Shown: positions 30,201 to 41,747 of the stretch, piece after piece | How positions within the stretch are numbered: position 1 is the first letter of the stretch | Layout: each line of letters opens with the position of its first letter | Assembly (NCBI GenBank): GCA_022606135.1 | Contig: JABYQN010000013.1 | Span: 558,001 to 622,000 of the forward strand | Reading direction: 5' to 3' | Source: Fomes fomentarius | Lineage: Eukaryota; Basidiomycota; Agaricomycetes; Polyporales; Polyporaceae | DNA length: 64,000 bases | Program-made: the position numbers and the translations under genes | Notes under the pieces: model-generated | Told to the model about the DNA's origin: nothing | What the model saw: only the letters and a program-made list of their open reading frames with translations | Database searches by the model: none

Positions 30201-33200
30201 AAGGCGTGGTCTATCAACGAAGTCAACCAGCACACCGGTGATGATGACTTCTGGGTGACCATCCAGGGATCCGTTTACGACGTCACGAACTTCATCCACG
30301 GCCAACATTCGGACATCCCGAACCTGAAGAGCAACACCGAGGACACGCTGTCGATCGTCGCTGGGCAGGATCTGACTGGCTATTTTCCTCCCCCGATCTA
30401 CCTCGCCTGCCCCGGTCTCGTGTCTGACAGTTCGACTCTCCAGCTCATGAGCGCCAACTTCACCCCCCAAGCTCCGCAGGCTATGCACAAGTCTGGTCCC
30501 ACCTACGGTCAATCAGGATCTAAGCTGAGCCAGAGTGACTGGTACACCAATATCTTCCTGAAGAGGATTCGTGAGTTCCGCAAGGGACCTCTAGTATGGG
30601 ACAAGAACGCGATCAAAGCTGCTGCGAACGACGCAGATAACCAACGGTATGTCCCCAAAAATATACATATACGACATAACATTGACTGACATACTGTCGC
30701 AGCATGTGGGCGATCTACGACAACTCAGTCTACGACCTCACCGATTATGTCTACACTGCCAACCTGGACAAACAGTTCAACTTCATTAACGACGACATCG
30801 TGTCGCTCTTCCAGCAGCAGCCGGGTCAGGATATAACGCAGTCAATGAACCGTATCTTGGGCACACTCGAGCCTCAAGTGAGGGATCAAAACCTCAACTG
30901 TATCAGTAACCTGTTCTTCACTGGCAAACCCGACTTCCGCGATTCGGCACGGTGCCAGGTCCAGAATGTCTTACTGCTTGTCATCACGATCATTCTCATG
31001 GTCTCAGTTGCTGTGAAGTGTGAGTTGGCATCGAAACATCTTGATGGTCAGGATGCTGACGTTGTTCCCAAGTCTTGGCTGCCCTTCAGCTCGCCCCGAA
31101 ACGGAACCCCGAGATGTTGGACAAATTCGTGTTGTGCCAGGTCCCTTGCTACACCGAAGGCGAAGAGTCTCTCAGGCGTACCATCGACTCCCTCGCTGCG
31201 TTGAATTACGATGACAAGCGGAAGCTGATCTTTATCATCTGCGATGGTAACATCATCGGTACAGGTAACGACCGCACAACGCCTCGCATCGTCCTCGATA
31301 TTCTTGGTGTGGACCCGAAGCTTGATCCGGAGCCGCTTTTGTACAAGGCCATTGGCGAGGGCTCTCGTCAGCTCAACTACGGCAAGGTCTACTCTGGTTT
31401 GTACGAGTTTGAGGGTCACGTCGTTCCGTAAGTTTTGTCCAGAGGAGGTTGGTGCAATCGTGAACTGACTGTCGTCTCAGGTACATTGTCGTCGTCAAGG
31501 TTGGCAAGCCAACAGAGCGGACAAAGCCTGGTAACCGAGGAAAGCGTGACAGTCAGATCCTTGTCATGCAATACCTCAACCGGGTTCACTTCGATGCCCC
31601 CATGGCGCCACTCGAGTTGGAGATATATCACCAGATGCGTAATGTCATCGGTATCGACCCGGCGTTCTACGAGTACATCTTCACAGTCGATGCCGATACG
31701 GTAAGCATCTGTGCACGCTCAATAATATCTAGGACTCATTCTCCCTATAGACGGTCACGCCGGACTCTGTGAACCGGCTGGTCGCGTGTACGTCTGATGA
31801 TTCGAGTATCATTGGTATCTGTGGTGAGACGAAATTGGATAACGAGGAAGGTTCATGGTGGACTATGATTCAGGCGCGTCGTTATTATTCTTTTCTCCCG
31901 CGTTATACTTAACGTCCCCTATAGGTCTACGAGTACTACATTTCCCACCACTTGGCCAAGGCGTTCGAAAGTCTCTTTGGTTCAGTGACGTGTCTGCCCG
32001 GATGTTTCTCGATGTACCGGATCCGTACCGCCGACAAGGGTCGTCCCATCATCATCTCAAATCGTGTCATCGAGGAGTACTCGGAGCCATTGGTCGATAC
32101 CCTGCACAAGAAGAACCTGTTCTCGCTCGGTGAAGATCGTTACCTGACGACACTCCTCCTCAAGCACTTCCCTACATTCAGGACGAAGTTTACTCCCGAT
32201 GCGATTGCGCACACCATTGCACCCGAGTCCTGGCGTGTGCTGTTCTCACAGCGTCGTAGATGGATTAACTCAACAGTCCACAACTTGTGCGAGCTCGTCT
32301 TCCTTCCGGAGCTGTTTGGGTTTTGCTGTTTCTCGATGCGGTTCTTTGTGTTCATCGATCTGCTCGGTACTCTCATCCTGCCTTCAACTGTCGTCTATGT
32401 GAGTGCTTCGCTTATACCTATAACTGTGACATCCACTTACGTTCATGTAATGAAGCTCGTCTACCTCGTCGTTGTCGTCGCGACTGGCAAGGCAGCATTG
32501 CCTATCATCTCCATCATCATGATTGGCATTGTGTACGGACTACAGGTGAGTAAACACTCTGTCACATATTGGATTATGTGCTGATGACATCTCACGAAGG
32601 CTTTGATATTCATCCTCAAGCGTGAGTTCATGCTCATTGGATGGATGGTTGTCTACCTGCTTTCGTAAGTTTGGGTAATTGTCCCCATTCGCATCGTTTG
32701 ACATGTCTCCCTCAGGTATCCTGTGTACAGTTTCTTCCTGCCGGTTTACGCGTTCTGGTGCATGGATGACTTCTCTTGGGGTAACACTCGTCTCGTCATT
32801 GGCGAGGGCAACAACAAGAAGGTCATCATGAACGACGATGAGAAGTATGATGACAGCATGATCCCGCTCAAGAAGTTCAGCGGTACGTTGTTCACTAGGG
32901 CGAATCCCGTTACTCCTGTATTCACGACCGAACACAGAATACGAGGCTGAAGCTTGGGAGACTGGCTCGCGTCACTCTGACGAAACTGGCTACCATAGCA
33001 AGGCTCCTTCTGGCAACAGGTCTCGCGGCCCCGGTTCCCGGGCGCACTCACCCCGCCCGAGTGTGCATCCATCACAGGCCGGCGACTACTACAGGGATAC
33101 AAACGTCACCAATCCGCAGGGCTCCACCTACCACGGTAACGGCTCGCAGAGCAACCTTTCTCACTATGGTGGTGCCCCGTCGCAGTTCGCCCTCCCTACC

Positions 33201-33744
33201 CTACCCTTCATGGGACCGTTCGGTGGTAGTGGATCCGTCCATGGTTCCGACTACGGTGGTGCGATGGGCATGCATGCCGCTATGCCTTACCAGGGCACTG
33301 GTGGTAGTGTCTATGGCATGATGCCGAACGCGCCTCGGAACACCGTGATGACGAATCTTAACATGTTCGGCGGCGGCGGCGACATCCACGGTTCACAGGG
33401 CGGCTTCGCTCCACCGATGGCCCCTGGGATGATGCAGCGACCGATGTCGACATTCTCGCTTGCCACAACCGTGAATCCGTTCGCAGGCGGGCCCAGCATG
33501 AACGAAAATCCAAGTGATGAGGAGCTAATAATCGCGCTGAGGGCGTACCTGAGCACGCAGGATCTAATGACTGTTACGAAAAAGTAAGCTTGTACTTCGC
33601 TTTGATCTGTAGACCATCGCTAACGTGATTTGTTGTACCAGGACTGCCCGTGACGCGATGCAGACGCGCTTCCCGAGGGCAGACTTATCAGGGAAGAAAC
33701 AGTTCCTGAACGAAACAATCGACAACATCCTCTCACAGTCATAG
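27221..33744 (+). CDS. Class V-type chitin synthase with myosin-like motor
   Basis: Twelve exons sum to 5934 nt, giving 1977 aa. The N-terminal myosin-like head has VVNPYKTL and a P-loop [11 protein letters not shown] (classical myosin GESGAGKT is altered), then later motor blocks. Two membrane helices ([30 protein letters not shown]) precede a cytochrome-b5-like segment ([18 protein letters not shown]). The catalytic domain carries [20 protein letters not shown] and [13 protein letters not shown]-terminal membrane helices, a Gly/Ser-rich linker and a DEK-C-like end ([20 protein letters not shown]) follow. It makes cell-wall chitin at hyphal tips, where the motor helps deliver or tether the enzyme. 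Intron 6 is GC-AG. A decayed fragment of exons 7-8 sits at 18.7-19.0 kb. Confidence 0.95.
31874..31924 (+). other. Non-canonical GC-AG intron in chitin synthase
   Basis: Exon 6 must end after MIQ and exon 7 begin VYEYYISHH to keep the frame. The 51-bp sequence between them begins GCGCGT and ends TATAG. No GT donor restores the frame. All other introns of the gene are GT-AG. Confidence 0.75.
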
Positions 33745-34189
33745 ACAATCATGGACTTGCTCGTTCATCTCTACTTTCGCTCTCTCGCTTTGGATTGGCT
33801 GTATATGGTGACGACTCGCTCGGACTCGTACATTGACATCGGACATTCCTCACGACTAGCTATCCTGACCATTCTCCATCTCTCTTTGCATCGAACGGAC
33901 TCACATCATCAGTCATTATAAGTAGCAGTGTAGTAGTCCTTGGACCTATCTAGTTCTTTAGTATCCAGAATGGCATATGTTCTGCCCCTGCTGCAGCCAT
34001 GCTGGGTGCGGTGGGGGAACCAAGTTTATGATCGTGTTCGACGATATCAGGCAGGGTAGATGTAGCCAGATACACTCCCTAGTGCTATCCTATATCGCAG
34101 GTTATGCTCGTTGTCGTGAATATGATGAATATTGCGAGATGTGGGATTGTTGTGAATCTGATCTGGATACCAGAAAATTGTATCGGATG
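33745..34189. other. Chitin synthase 3' flank
   Basis: Presumed 3' UTR and intergenic. A short plus-strand ORF with several cysteines (MFCPCCSHAGCGGG) starts at 33977 but shows no other support. Confidence 0.4.
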
Positions 34190-34670
34190 AGGAGAATGAT
34201 CGCCTTCGGCTAGCTTCATAACTTTGTTTTCAACCACTACCATCTATGTGAGTAGCGTTGCATCGCTGCTCTCCTGGGTCCTTCTCCATCAGCATATATG
34301 ATATTTCCACACTCCCCATCCTCTCCCAGCGATAGTAGCTACATACACAGGCTGTGCTCTCTCTCTCGCGTTTGCAAATCGTTCCGAGATATCTCTCGTG
34401 CCTGCCGTTTTAGCACCATCCGCCTTATGTGCTGGGGACCCAGAGCAGATCACGCAGTTCGAGCCCGTGTGTCTACGCAAAGATTCCCCAACTCTCGAGT
34501 CGGACACCTTTGCCTTACTTCCGCGGAACGCAAGATGACGAAGCAGTCTCAAACCGGCGAATCTGTCGATCCAGAGGAAGAGACATACAAGGCCGCTGTG
34601 ATGTCATCTCGGTTTTCGAACGTCAGTCACTTTCGGGGCGCTTGATCATCATGGACCGTTGAACGTGTGA
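34190..34670 (+). pseudogene. F-box-family fragment, copy 1
   Basis: The plus strand reads SRVCKSFRDISRACRFST, then LTSAERKMTKQSQTGESV, then DPEEETYKAAVMS. The F-box-like part (LSRVCKSFRDIS) is typical of Agaricomycete F-box proteins. The block is homologous, in inverted orientation, to 52990-53430, including upstream non-coding DNA (cgccttcggctagcttc, aaccactacc). No LRR part follows, so this is a truncated copy. Confidence 0.55.
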
Positions 34671-34999
34671 GCTATTGGTGAATCCACAGGGCCGTCAGTC
34701 CCACGTCGGCCAATAGGAAGGACGGTGTGTTGCAATAGTACATGTCATTTCGTGTATGATGTGCGTGAGGTGGGGTCCTGACAGAGAGAAAGGAGAATGA
34801 GCATCTACAACAAAGAAGTACACGATATATGCGAATTCCGACTGATATCACAACGTACGAACGGGAGAGCGACGGCAGGACGAGATAGTACAGCCAAACC
34901 AAGGAAGGACCGAATCCACACGTTAATATACAGATGCCGGGGACGAACGCAGAGAATGACCAGGATGGATTTCTGAGGTATATAGAATCCAGGCTGGAC
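34671..34999. other. Intergenic, nothing recognised
   Basis: 3' flank of the leftward gene at 35000. No ORF or repeat could be supported. Confidence 0.4.
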
Positions 35000-36156
35000 T
35001 TAGAAGTCTATGGGGGAGCGACGCCCCCCGACGCTAGCCCATGAGACTTCGCTCCCGTGCTGAGACCCAACATCAAAGAGATCGTCGTTCATCCGATTTG
35101 GGGGGCTGAATATCCCAGACCGCGGAGACAGCACATCAAACTCGTCGTCCGAATCGAGCGTAAGATCCGACCCGATGCTGGGGGACTGCGCGTGTGAGGA
35201 GCCGAAGGAGGGAACGTGTTCTGGGCTGCTGTGAGCGTCGACTGAGTAGATGTCGGAAAACGGGGACTGGATGCGAGGACTCGGCACAAAGTGCAAGTCG
35301 TCTGGCACACGATCATCTTCTGGAAGCACGGATCCGCCGAGAGGCGTGTTGTATGCTGATGCGGGACTGAACCTTTGTGATGCATAGATGTCGGGAGGGA
35401 GCCTGGAAGATAGTGGGGAACGCTCGAATGGCAATGATACAGCACGAGGAGAGGGCGACGGAGAGTTCGACATAGGCGTTGGCAACCTGGGCGACAGAAC
35501 ACGAGGTGGAGGAGACCTTGGGGTAGCGGGCTCTAGCCCGATGACAGGGTGCGCCGGGCTGTTATCTAATGAGGAAGGTGCGCTTGTGTGTATGGAACGT
35601 CCGCCAGGAGACGGCGGCTCAGAGTTATCGAACAGAACGTGAGTCGGGGACATCACTGGGTATGTCATAATAGTATCCGTCTGCGGGAGTAAGAGAAGGA
35701 GAAACGAATGAGTGCGCAGAATTGCGACTGAACTGTCGGGTGACTCACCATATTATTATCCAAAGCCCCTGCATTCCGCCTGGGACGGAGACCGGTGGTG
35801 TCCCTCCATTCATTCCTCTCCCTATCTGCGAGCTGTGCCAGCTCGATAGACATGTTGCCGACGTCGCCATCGTTGGAGCTGTCGCTCGAGCGGCGAGGGT
35901 CGTCATCTGCAGGCTGTGCAAGGGTTGGACCTTGTCGCTGACGACGCCTTTGCTTGCGTCGCTCAACGTAATTCTCAGCCCATGCTTCGATCCTGGGTGC
36001 GATGCGGGGTTCGTAGACATGCTGGTACACATGATGGTGAATATACCGCAGCATACATTGCCTGGTCACTCAACGTACCTGATAGAACAATGTACCGACG
36101 GCAGCAAGGGAGACAACACCGATGATTACGCCGACGTAGACAGCTGGCCCCGGCAT
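35000..36156 (-). CDS. Single-pass membrane protein, Agaricomycete family of unknown function
   Basis: Three exons (36079-36156, 35749-36021, 35000-35680) sum to 1032 nt, giving 343 aa. The N-terminus is a signal-anchor helix (VYVGVIIGVVSLAAVGTLFY). After it come a charged stretch (IEAWAENYVERRKQRRRQRQ) and SIELAQLADRERNEWRDTTG. The C-terminal two thirds are Ser/Pro-rich and disordered-looking (ATPRSPPPRVLSPRLPTP), ending SEVSWASVGGRRSPIDF. The helix plus arginine-rich juxtamembrane stretch suggests an Nout-Cin type with a cytosolic tail (inference). I know similar proteins in other Agaricomycetes but no function. Confidence 0.8.
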
Positions 36157-37070
36157 CGCAGCTGGAGAGGAAGATGGAGGACGATAGGGCGCAATGAGTG
36201 TGCTGCGAGGTATATATGTACCCCGGACGCGGACGGCCGGCAACCCCGAGGCGCCAGGGGCGCTTGGATGGACTAGTATCACTGATAGTCTTTACTTACT
36301 CTGATCCGTCCTTTCCCGTTTCTAACTTCCTCTCATGGACTTGTCGAAACATAGCTATGAACCATTCGAATGACTTCTCAACGATGCTGCGCTTTTTATA
36401 ACTTACAGTTACAGTACTGGTCAATCTACACTAAGCTCCGATTGCTTAACGCTGGAGTTCCCACCCGTGAGCGCGTGGACGACATCGAACGACAACTCAC
36501 ATGGTCACGGTGTTCCTATGGACGCAATAATGTTCAGTGGTAGAGAATTCCTGGGTATGTGAGACAACCGTGTTGTATACTTCAATAGCGCAAGTTCTCG
36601 GACCCCGGTACGCAAAGCAAAATCCAGTGCTCGAGTCGCGGTGCAGGCATTCGTGCATCTGATACCTCTCTTGCTGGTTTTGCACTGGGTATGATGTTGC
36701 TGGTTGTGCGTATGCTCGAAGACTGTCGGTCCCGGTGAGCACTATAGTCTTATATGTGCACTGGCTGCCGGATATACAATTCTGGAGATCCGTTTCCTTC
36801 CTTCGTTCGTCGTCGTCGTCGTCGTTGCGAGGTAGACGGGCTGCCACGACGCGTCTGATGGTAGTTTACGCGAGTTGGGGTCTACATAAACCGCGACCTC
36901 GCGACGTCCGCGCACATAAATGCCCACAGCCTGACGAACGTGCTTCGCCAGTGCCCGCGCTAGCAGAAGCCCGCACACTGCCAACTTGAGCTACGGGTCC
37001 AAGACCTCGTGCTCTACCTTGCTATCCCAGTAAGCTCCATGCGCCCCCTGCTGCTCTCTTCCTTGCTCTC
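36157..37070. other. Divergent intergenic region
   Basis: Between the leftward membrane-protein gene and the rightward phosphatase gene, so it should hold both promoters. Contains a short CGT microsatellite at about 36804-36824. ORFs here lack family features. Confidence 0.45.
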
Positions 37071-38955
37071 ATGAAGACGTACTCTAGCTCGAACGCGCCC
37101 GACCAGCTGTCTCTCCTCGAGCACCGACCCCAGCGTTCGCGAGGCGCCCAGATCTTGCGAGGGCGACCCGCAGCGATGGCCCTCCTCGTCATTGTGTCCT
37201 TGACGTACATATGCTACGCGTACGCGACGCTCCTTCCGCCGAAACTACACTATGAACTCCGCGACGTGAGCTTGGACGATCTTTCGCTGGGCGTGCCGCG
37301 GAGCGTGCAGAAGAGTTGGGCGATGTACTCGCCGTTCTTTGCCGCGGAGCAGTATGCACAGCCTCCGAAGGACTGCAATGTCGATCAGGTGAGTTCTTGC
37401 TCTTCACAACGCCACGTTTGTGCGAGGCATCAGCCAGCTGGAGGTTCGGACAATGCCTCTTCTTCTACGTGCACCGCCGCACGATGAACGACCTCATACT
37501 GAATGCGCTGTTCATGAGCCCCTATCGACTGGGACCCATTCACCTTACACTTCGACGTCTTTCACCGTGCACCAGCGTTCGCTGACCAGCCGCCACCAAT
37601 TGTCAGGTTCACATCGTGAGTCTTGTCCCCTCGAACAATATGAAACACCCATTCATCGCTGCCATGCAGATCCAACGGCATGGTGCCCGTTTCCCTACTT
37701 CTGGTGCTGGCGCGAGAATCAAGAACGCCGTATCGAAACTCAAGTCGGTAGAGGAGTACGCAGACCCGCTCCTAGCGTTCCTCAAGGGATATACGTATGA
37801 CCTTGGCGAAGCCGATCTAGTTCCTCTCGGTGCCACACAGTAAGTGCTCATAGGTCTCGCTGGAATTCTCCATTCACAACCATCGTAGATCCTTCCAGTC
37901 TGGCCAGGAAGCGTTCTGGCGGTATCGTTCTCTCTTGAGCGAGAAGCAGCAACCCTTCTTGCGCTCCTCCGGTGGTCAGCGTGTGGTGGACTCTGCGACT
38001 AACTGGACTGCGGGTACGCATACCCAATCTCACTACATGGGTCCTCCATTTACCGATCGCATATATGCAGGCTTTGCGGCTGCAAGTGGACACCACTTCA
38101 TCCCGGTAGTCTCGGTGGTCCTGTCTGAGGCGGTACGTTTCTGCGATTCTCCTCGTATGTCCCAGCTCACAAAGTTCTGCTTCTCAGGACAACGCGAACA
38201 ACACGCTCGACGACAACATGTGCTCCTCTGCAGGCGACTCGGACCCTCAGACAGACGCCTGGCTTGCGACCTTCGCCCCGCCCATGACCGCACGTCTCAA
38301 CGCCGGCGCGCCCGGTGCGAACCTGACAGACACCGACACCTATAACTTACTCAGTCTCTGCGCCTTCGATACGGTCGCGCACGAGAGGCGCAGTGACTGG
38401 TGCTCGATATACGAGGAGCTTGGGGCGGGGCCAGCGTTCATGTACAGCGGGGACCTCGACAAGTACTACGGCACAGGCTACGGGCAGGCTCTCGGACGCA
38501 TACAGGGCGTGGGCTACGTCAACGAGCTCCTCGCACGGCTGACGGGGAAGCCCGTGCGAGACGGTACGCAGACGAACAGGACGCTCGACGCGGACCCGGC
38601 GAGCTTCCCGCTCAATCGGACGTTCTATGCCGATTTCTCGCACGACAACCAGATGGTCGCGATATTATCCGCGCTCGGGCTGTTCGGGCAGAACGAGCCG
38701 CTCGACCCGACGAAGCCTGATCCTGACCGCACATGGCGCGTGGAGAAGATCGTGCCGTTTTCGGGCAGGATGGTCGTCGAGCGGCTGGATTGTCGTGGAC
38801 AAGCGAGTGTGAGGGTGTTGGTGAACGATGCGCTAATGCCGCTGGAGTTTTGTGGCGCGAAGGGCGATGGAGTATGTTCTCTCGACGCGTTCGTACAGAG
38901 CCAGACATACGCAAGGAACGATGGGGAAGGTGACCTCGAAAAGTGCTTTGAGTAA
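37071..38955 (+). CDS. Histidine acid phosphatase (phytase-like), membrane-anchored
   Basis: Six exons (37071-37388, 37607-37615, 37670-37839, 37889-38013, 38071-38132, 38188-38955) sum to 1452 nt, giving 483 aa. The catalytic motif IQRHGARFPT starts right after the 9-nt exon (VHI). The acid/base motif is FYADFSHDNQM. Conserved cysteines are at VPLEF-type positions (LMPLEFCGAKGDGVC). These enzymes release phosphate from phytate and other monoesters. Instead of a cleavable signal peptide the protein starts with about 35 polar residues and then a helix (AMALLVIVSLTYICYAYATL), as in a type II membrane protein, so the enzyme may stay attached to the membrane. No defect seen. Confidence 0.88.
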
Positions 38956-39043
38956 CGAGCGGCATGCGTTGAGCAGTGCAGTTCTTGCCTTGTGCCAGAT
39001 ACCTTACATGTACTAATACGCTATGCTTGTGTTATACCTAGAC

Positions 39044-41305
39044 TTAGAAGTCAGAACGCATCGTCTTGCGTCCTCGTCTGGCATCCCGCTCTTCCTTTAG
39101 GTTCTGTATCTCTTTCAGGTCAACGACCTGGAAGGGCCATGTGAGTGCATTTCCTCCGCTCCGCATGATCAGGAGACCCATGTCTTCGAGTAGATCATCT
39201 ACATGTTGTGGCCACCTACGGAGCATAGAGGACGTCGTCCAGTCAGCATGCTTTCACATAAAACAACCTCAGTTGAACCTACGACCAGAAAGCGAGGTAG
39301 CTCATGTGGCTTCCTCGCAGCGCCGTCGGAATCTGAGGATACCGCTGCCTGAGCCACGCAGCATGGCGCTCCGTCTCCGCAAGCGCGGCTTCTGGCGTGG
39401 CCGGGATGCGCATCTCGTCCCCAAGGAAGTACGAGGAGATCCAGTGTGCAGCGACTTCAGTCGTGTATCCGTAGTTAGCGGAAGGCTGAAACGTCACAAT
39501 GTGTCAACGTTAACCGCAGCTCTCAGTACGGACTCGGCGAGCGACGAGGGACGACGCACAACTGCTCCGTTGATTGCGAAGTCGCGGCAGACTATATTCC
39601 TGGCTGGTACGAGCCCGCGGTAAATGGTCGATGACCATTTCTTCGCGTCAGGGTGAAGAGGCGGAGCGTCCTTCAACGTAGTGTAATCCCAGTGATGGTG
39701 TACGTCTGGATCAGCCGGGCGCGGACCGAGTCCAAGATCCTTCCGAGTTTCTTCTACCGAGCCATGATGCGGGACAAGTTAGGATCGTTTAGGGAACGGA
39801 ATGCTTTCTTACCATCGAAAATAGCTGGCCATGAAGAGGAGTAACCTGTCGCAAGTATCACAGCACTTGCAGGCACTGATCTACCATCCCCCAGAACGAC
39901 AGAGCGGCCGTCTTCTCCATACCCAATGATCCGCGCGGGTGAGATGATGGCTATCTTCCCCGCAACGGCCAGCGCGTGAAACCCTCCTGCATGCGGAACG
40001 CCCTCGTCGTTGACTCGTATGTGCCAAAAGGGCTTGACCGTGTTCCGCAGAGGAGAGTCCGGAGGGATACCAGCGGCTTGGAACTACGCGCGTTGTACGG
40101 AGAATGACAGTCAACTTTCTCGCTAATCAAGATATAGGGAAAGCAAGACGGACCGAGCTGTCTGCGATTCCATGCCACATGAAGTCGACGATTTTCTTGC
40201 CTAGCCAAGTGGTGTGCAAGAATCGCCTAGATCAAATTCACTATCCACTCCTCCGACTTCAACCTCAACGTACTCACTCCAGGAACGTACGGAGGTGAAG
40301 ATGAGGTGAGAGTAAGGACAAGAACCTATTAATCGTTCAGTGTTACTGGCGTGGTGAATTGCCAAGATGCTTTAAGGCTCACCTGCTCTTCCTAATGAAG
40401 GACGGCAGCGGCTTCGGACCAGCGGTGAAAGCATCAAAGTCGGGGCACACTACTGTGACCTTCCGCCCTTCGTTCGCAAGATAGGCCGCTATGCTATCAA
40501 CCGAGCCGTCAATGTATGTAAGTCACACTATGAACCCGACCCACATACTCCTGCGCAGACTTTCCACCGCCGACAACGATGATAGAACGGCCTTCCGATG
40601 AAACCAACCCTAGGTCGGTACGAGGGACAGATCCCAGCAGCTCGTCCATCCTCAAAGCGAATTTGGAGCTATGAAATGTCATTCCATGGAAGCCTACTCG
40701 TGCAGCCTCCTTTTGGGGCAAGGTTTCTGGGTATATGCGGATTGCTCGTTCCCTATGAGCACGGTTTCCTCGTTCAAATTTATGTGACAAGTCAGAGCCA
40801 CGAACGGTGGTACTTACCCCTGTACAAAGCACGACACGCCCATATTCCCGCATCTCGCGATATCCGGTGTCGACGTTCTGAACCTCAATGATCCACTTTC
40901 TGCCCGAGGGATTGCGACGTATGTTCTGGACTTCTATCCCATATTCGATCCTCCCCTCAAGAAATCTTGTCACAAATGTATCGACATATCTGTGGATTTC
41001 AGCGCCTGACAGCCGACCATCTGCCTTTACAGGCGGGAGCATCTCCAAAGGAGACACACGATATTCGCCATGTACACTAGACAACGAAGATGAATCGCTA
41101 GTCACGGCGATATGTGAGGGGGAGAAACGAACTTGTTCAAGTATAAGTTTGGATATATGCGCTCCTCCGTCCACGTGCCTCCTGGCTGCTTGTCGCGGGT
41201 CAGAACTTGAACGTCAGAGAAACCATCCTGGATGAGTGTGTGGGCTGTGATGAGTCCCGCGATACCTGCACCGATGATCACGAGCGGCTCTTCTCGTATG
41301 TTCAT
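39044..41305 (-). CDS. Flavin-containing monooxygenase, probable frameshift
   Basis: Starts MNIREEPLVIIGAGIAGL at 41305 with the FAD-binding GxGxxG motif, then GGTWTEERIYPNLYLN. The NADPH site is IIVVGGGKSAQDIAAYL, formed across an intron. Later exons read FWHIRVNDEGVPHAGGFHAL, ILATGYSSSWPAIF and NYGYTTEVAAHWISSYFLGD, ending RRGRKTMRSDF and TAA at 39044. The family oxidises soft nucleophiles or ketones using NADPH and oxygen. Near 40727 the frame changes: GTSNPHIP in one frame continues as ETLPQKEAARVGFHG in another, and one extra base explains it. Everything else splices cleanly, so this is either a young pseudogene or a sequence error. Confidence 0.75.
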
Positions 41306-41747
41306 GGCGGGTTTCAAGCTGTAAGAAAGTTCTGGGTCAGGGAAGTTCGTCAGGCTGCCCCAGTCACCTTTATAAGCAGACACTATGTGTGCCCATGTTG
41401 ATGCGCCCGCGGAAGATGCTTGCGTACGTCCTGTGAGAAGTGTGATATTCGGAAAGGCTGGCAGAGGGCTACCACAGAATTTAGACGTCCGAGCGCTGAA
41501 CCCCAGTCAAAAGTCCGCAGTGTGAAATCGAGCAAGTATGAGCGGAATCGTACGATCAGATGCTGCTCGTTATTTTGTCCATTCACACGTCACTCACACG
41601 ATTTGGGATGATGTACGCATCATCCCCGTGTCTGACTAGATCTCACAGTATCGGATGCAATGCGAGTGTGATATTATGGAATCGTGTCATTTCAATATGT
41701 CTAGTTGCACATGCGTCGTATGAAATCTGAGCAGAAATGGTATGGAT
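41306..41747. other. Boundary between FMO gene and transposon
   Basis: Contains the FMO upstream region and probably the left end of the Plavaka-type element. A GTG-initiated in-frame extension upstream of 41305 exists but has no ATG. No terminal inverted repeat could be identified by eye. Confidence 0.4.

Noticed and set aside
29319..30512. 397-codon minus-strand ORF
   Set aside because: Antisense shadow of the chitin synthase motor-domain exon, with compositional bias only.
41306..41383. FMO start at 41383
   Set aside because: The opening codon there is GTG; ATG 41305 directly precedes the FAD-binding motif.
41381..41400. CACTATGTGTGCCCATG as a CACTA-type transposon end
   Set aside because: No inverted partner on the right side; it also lies against the FMO 5' region.
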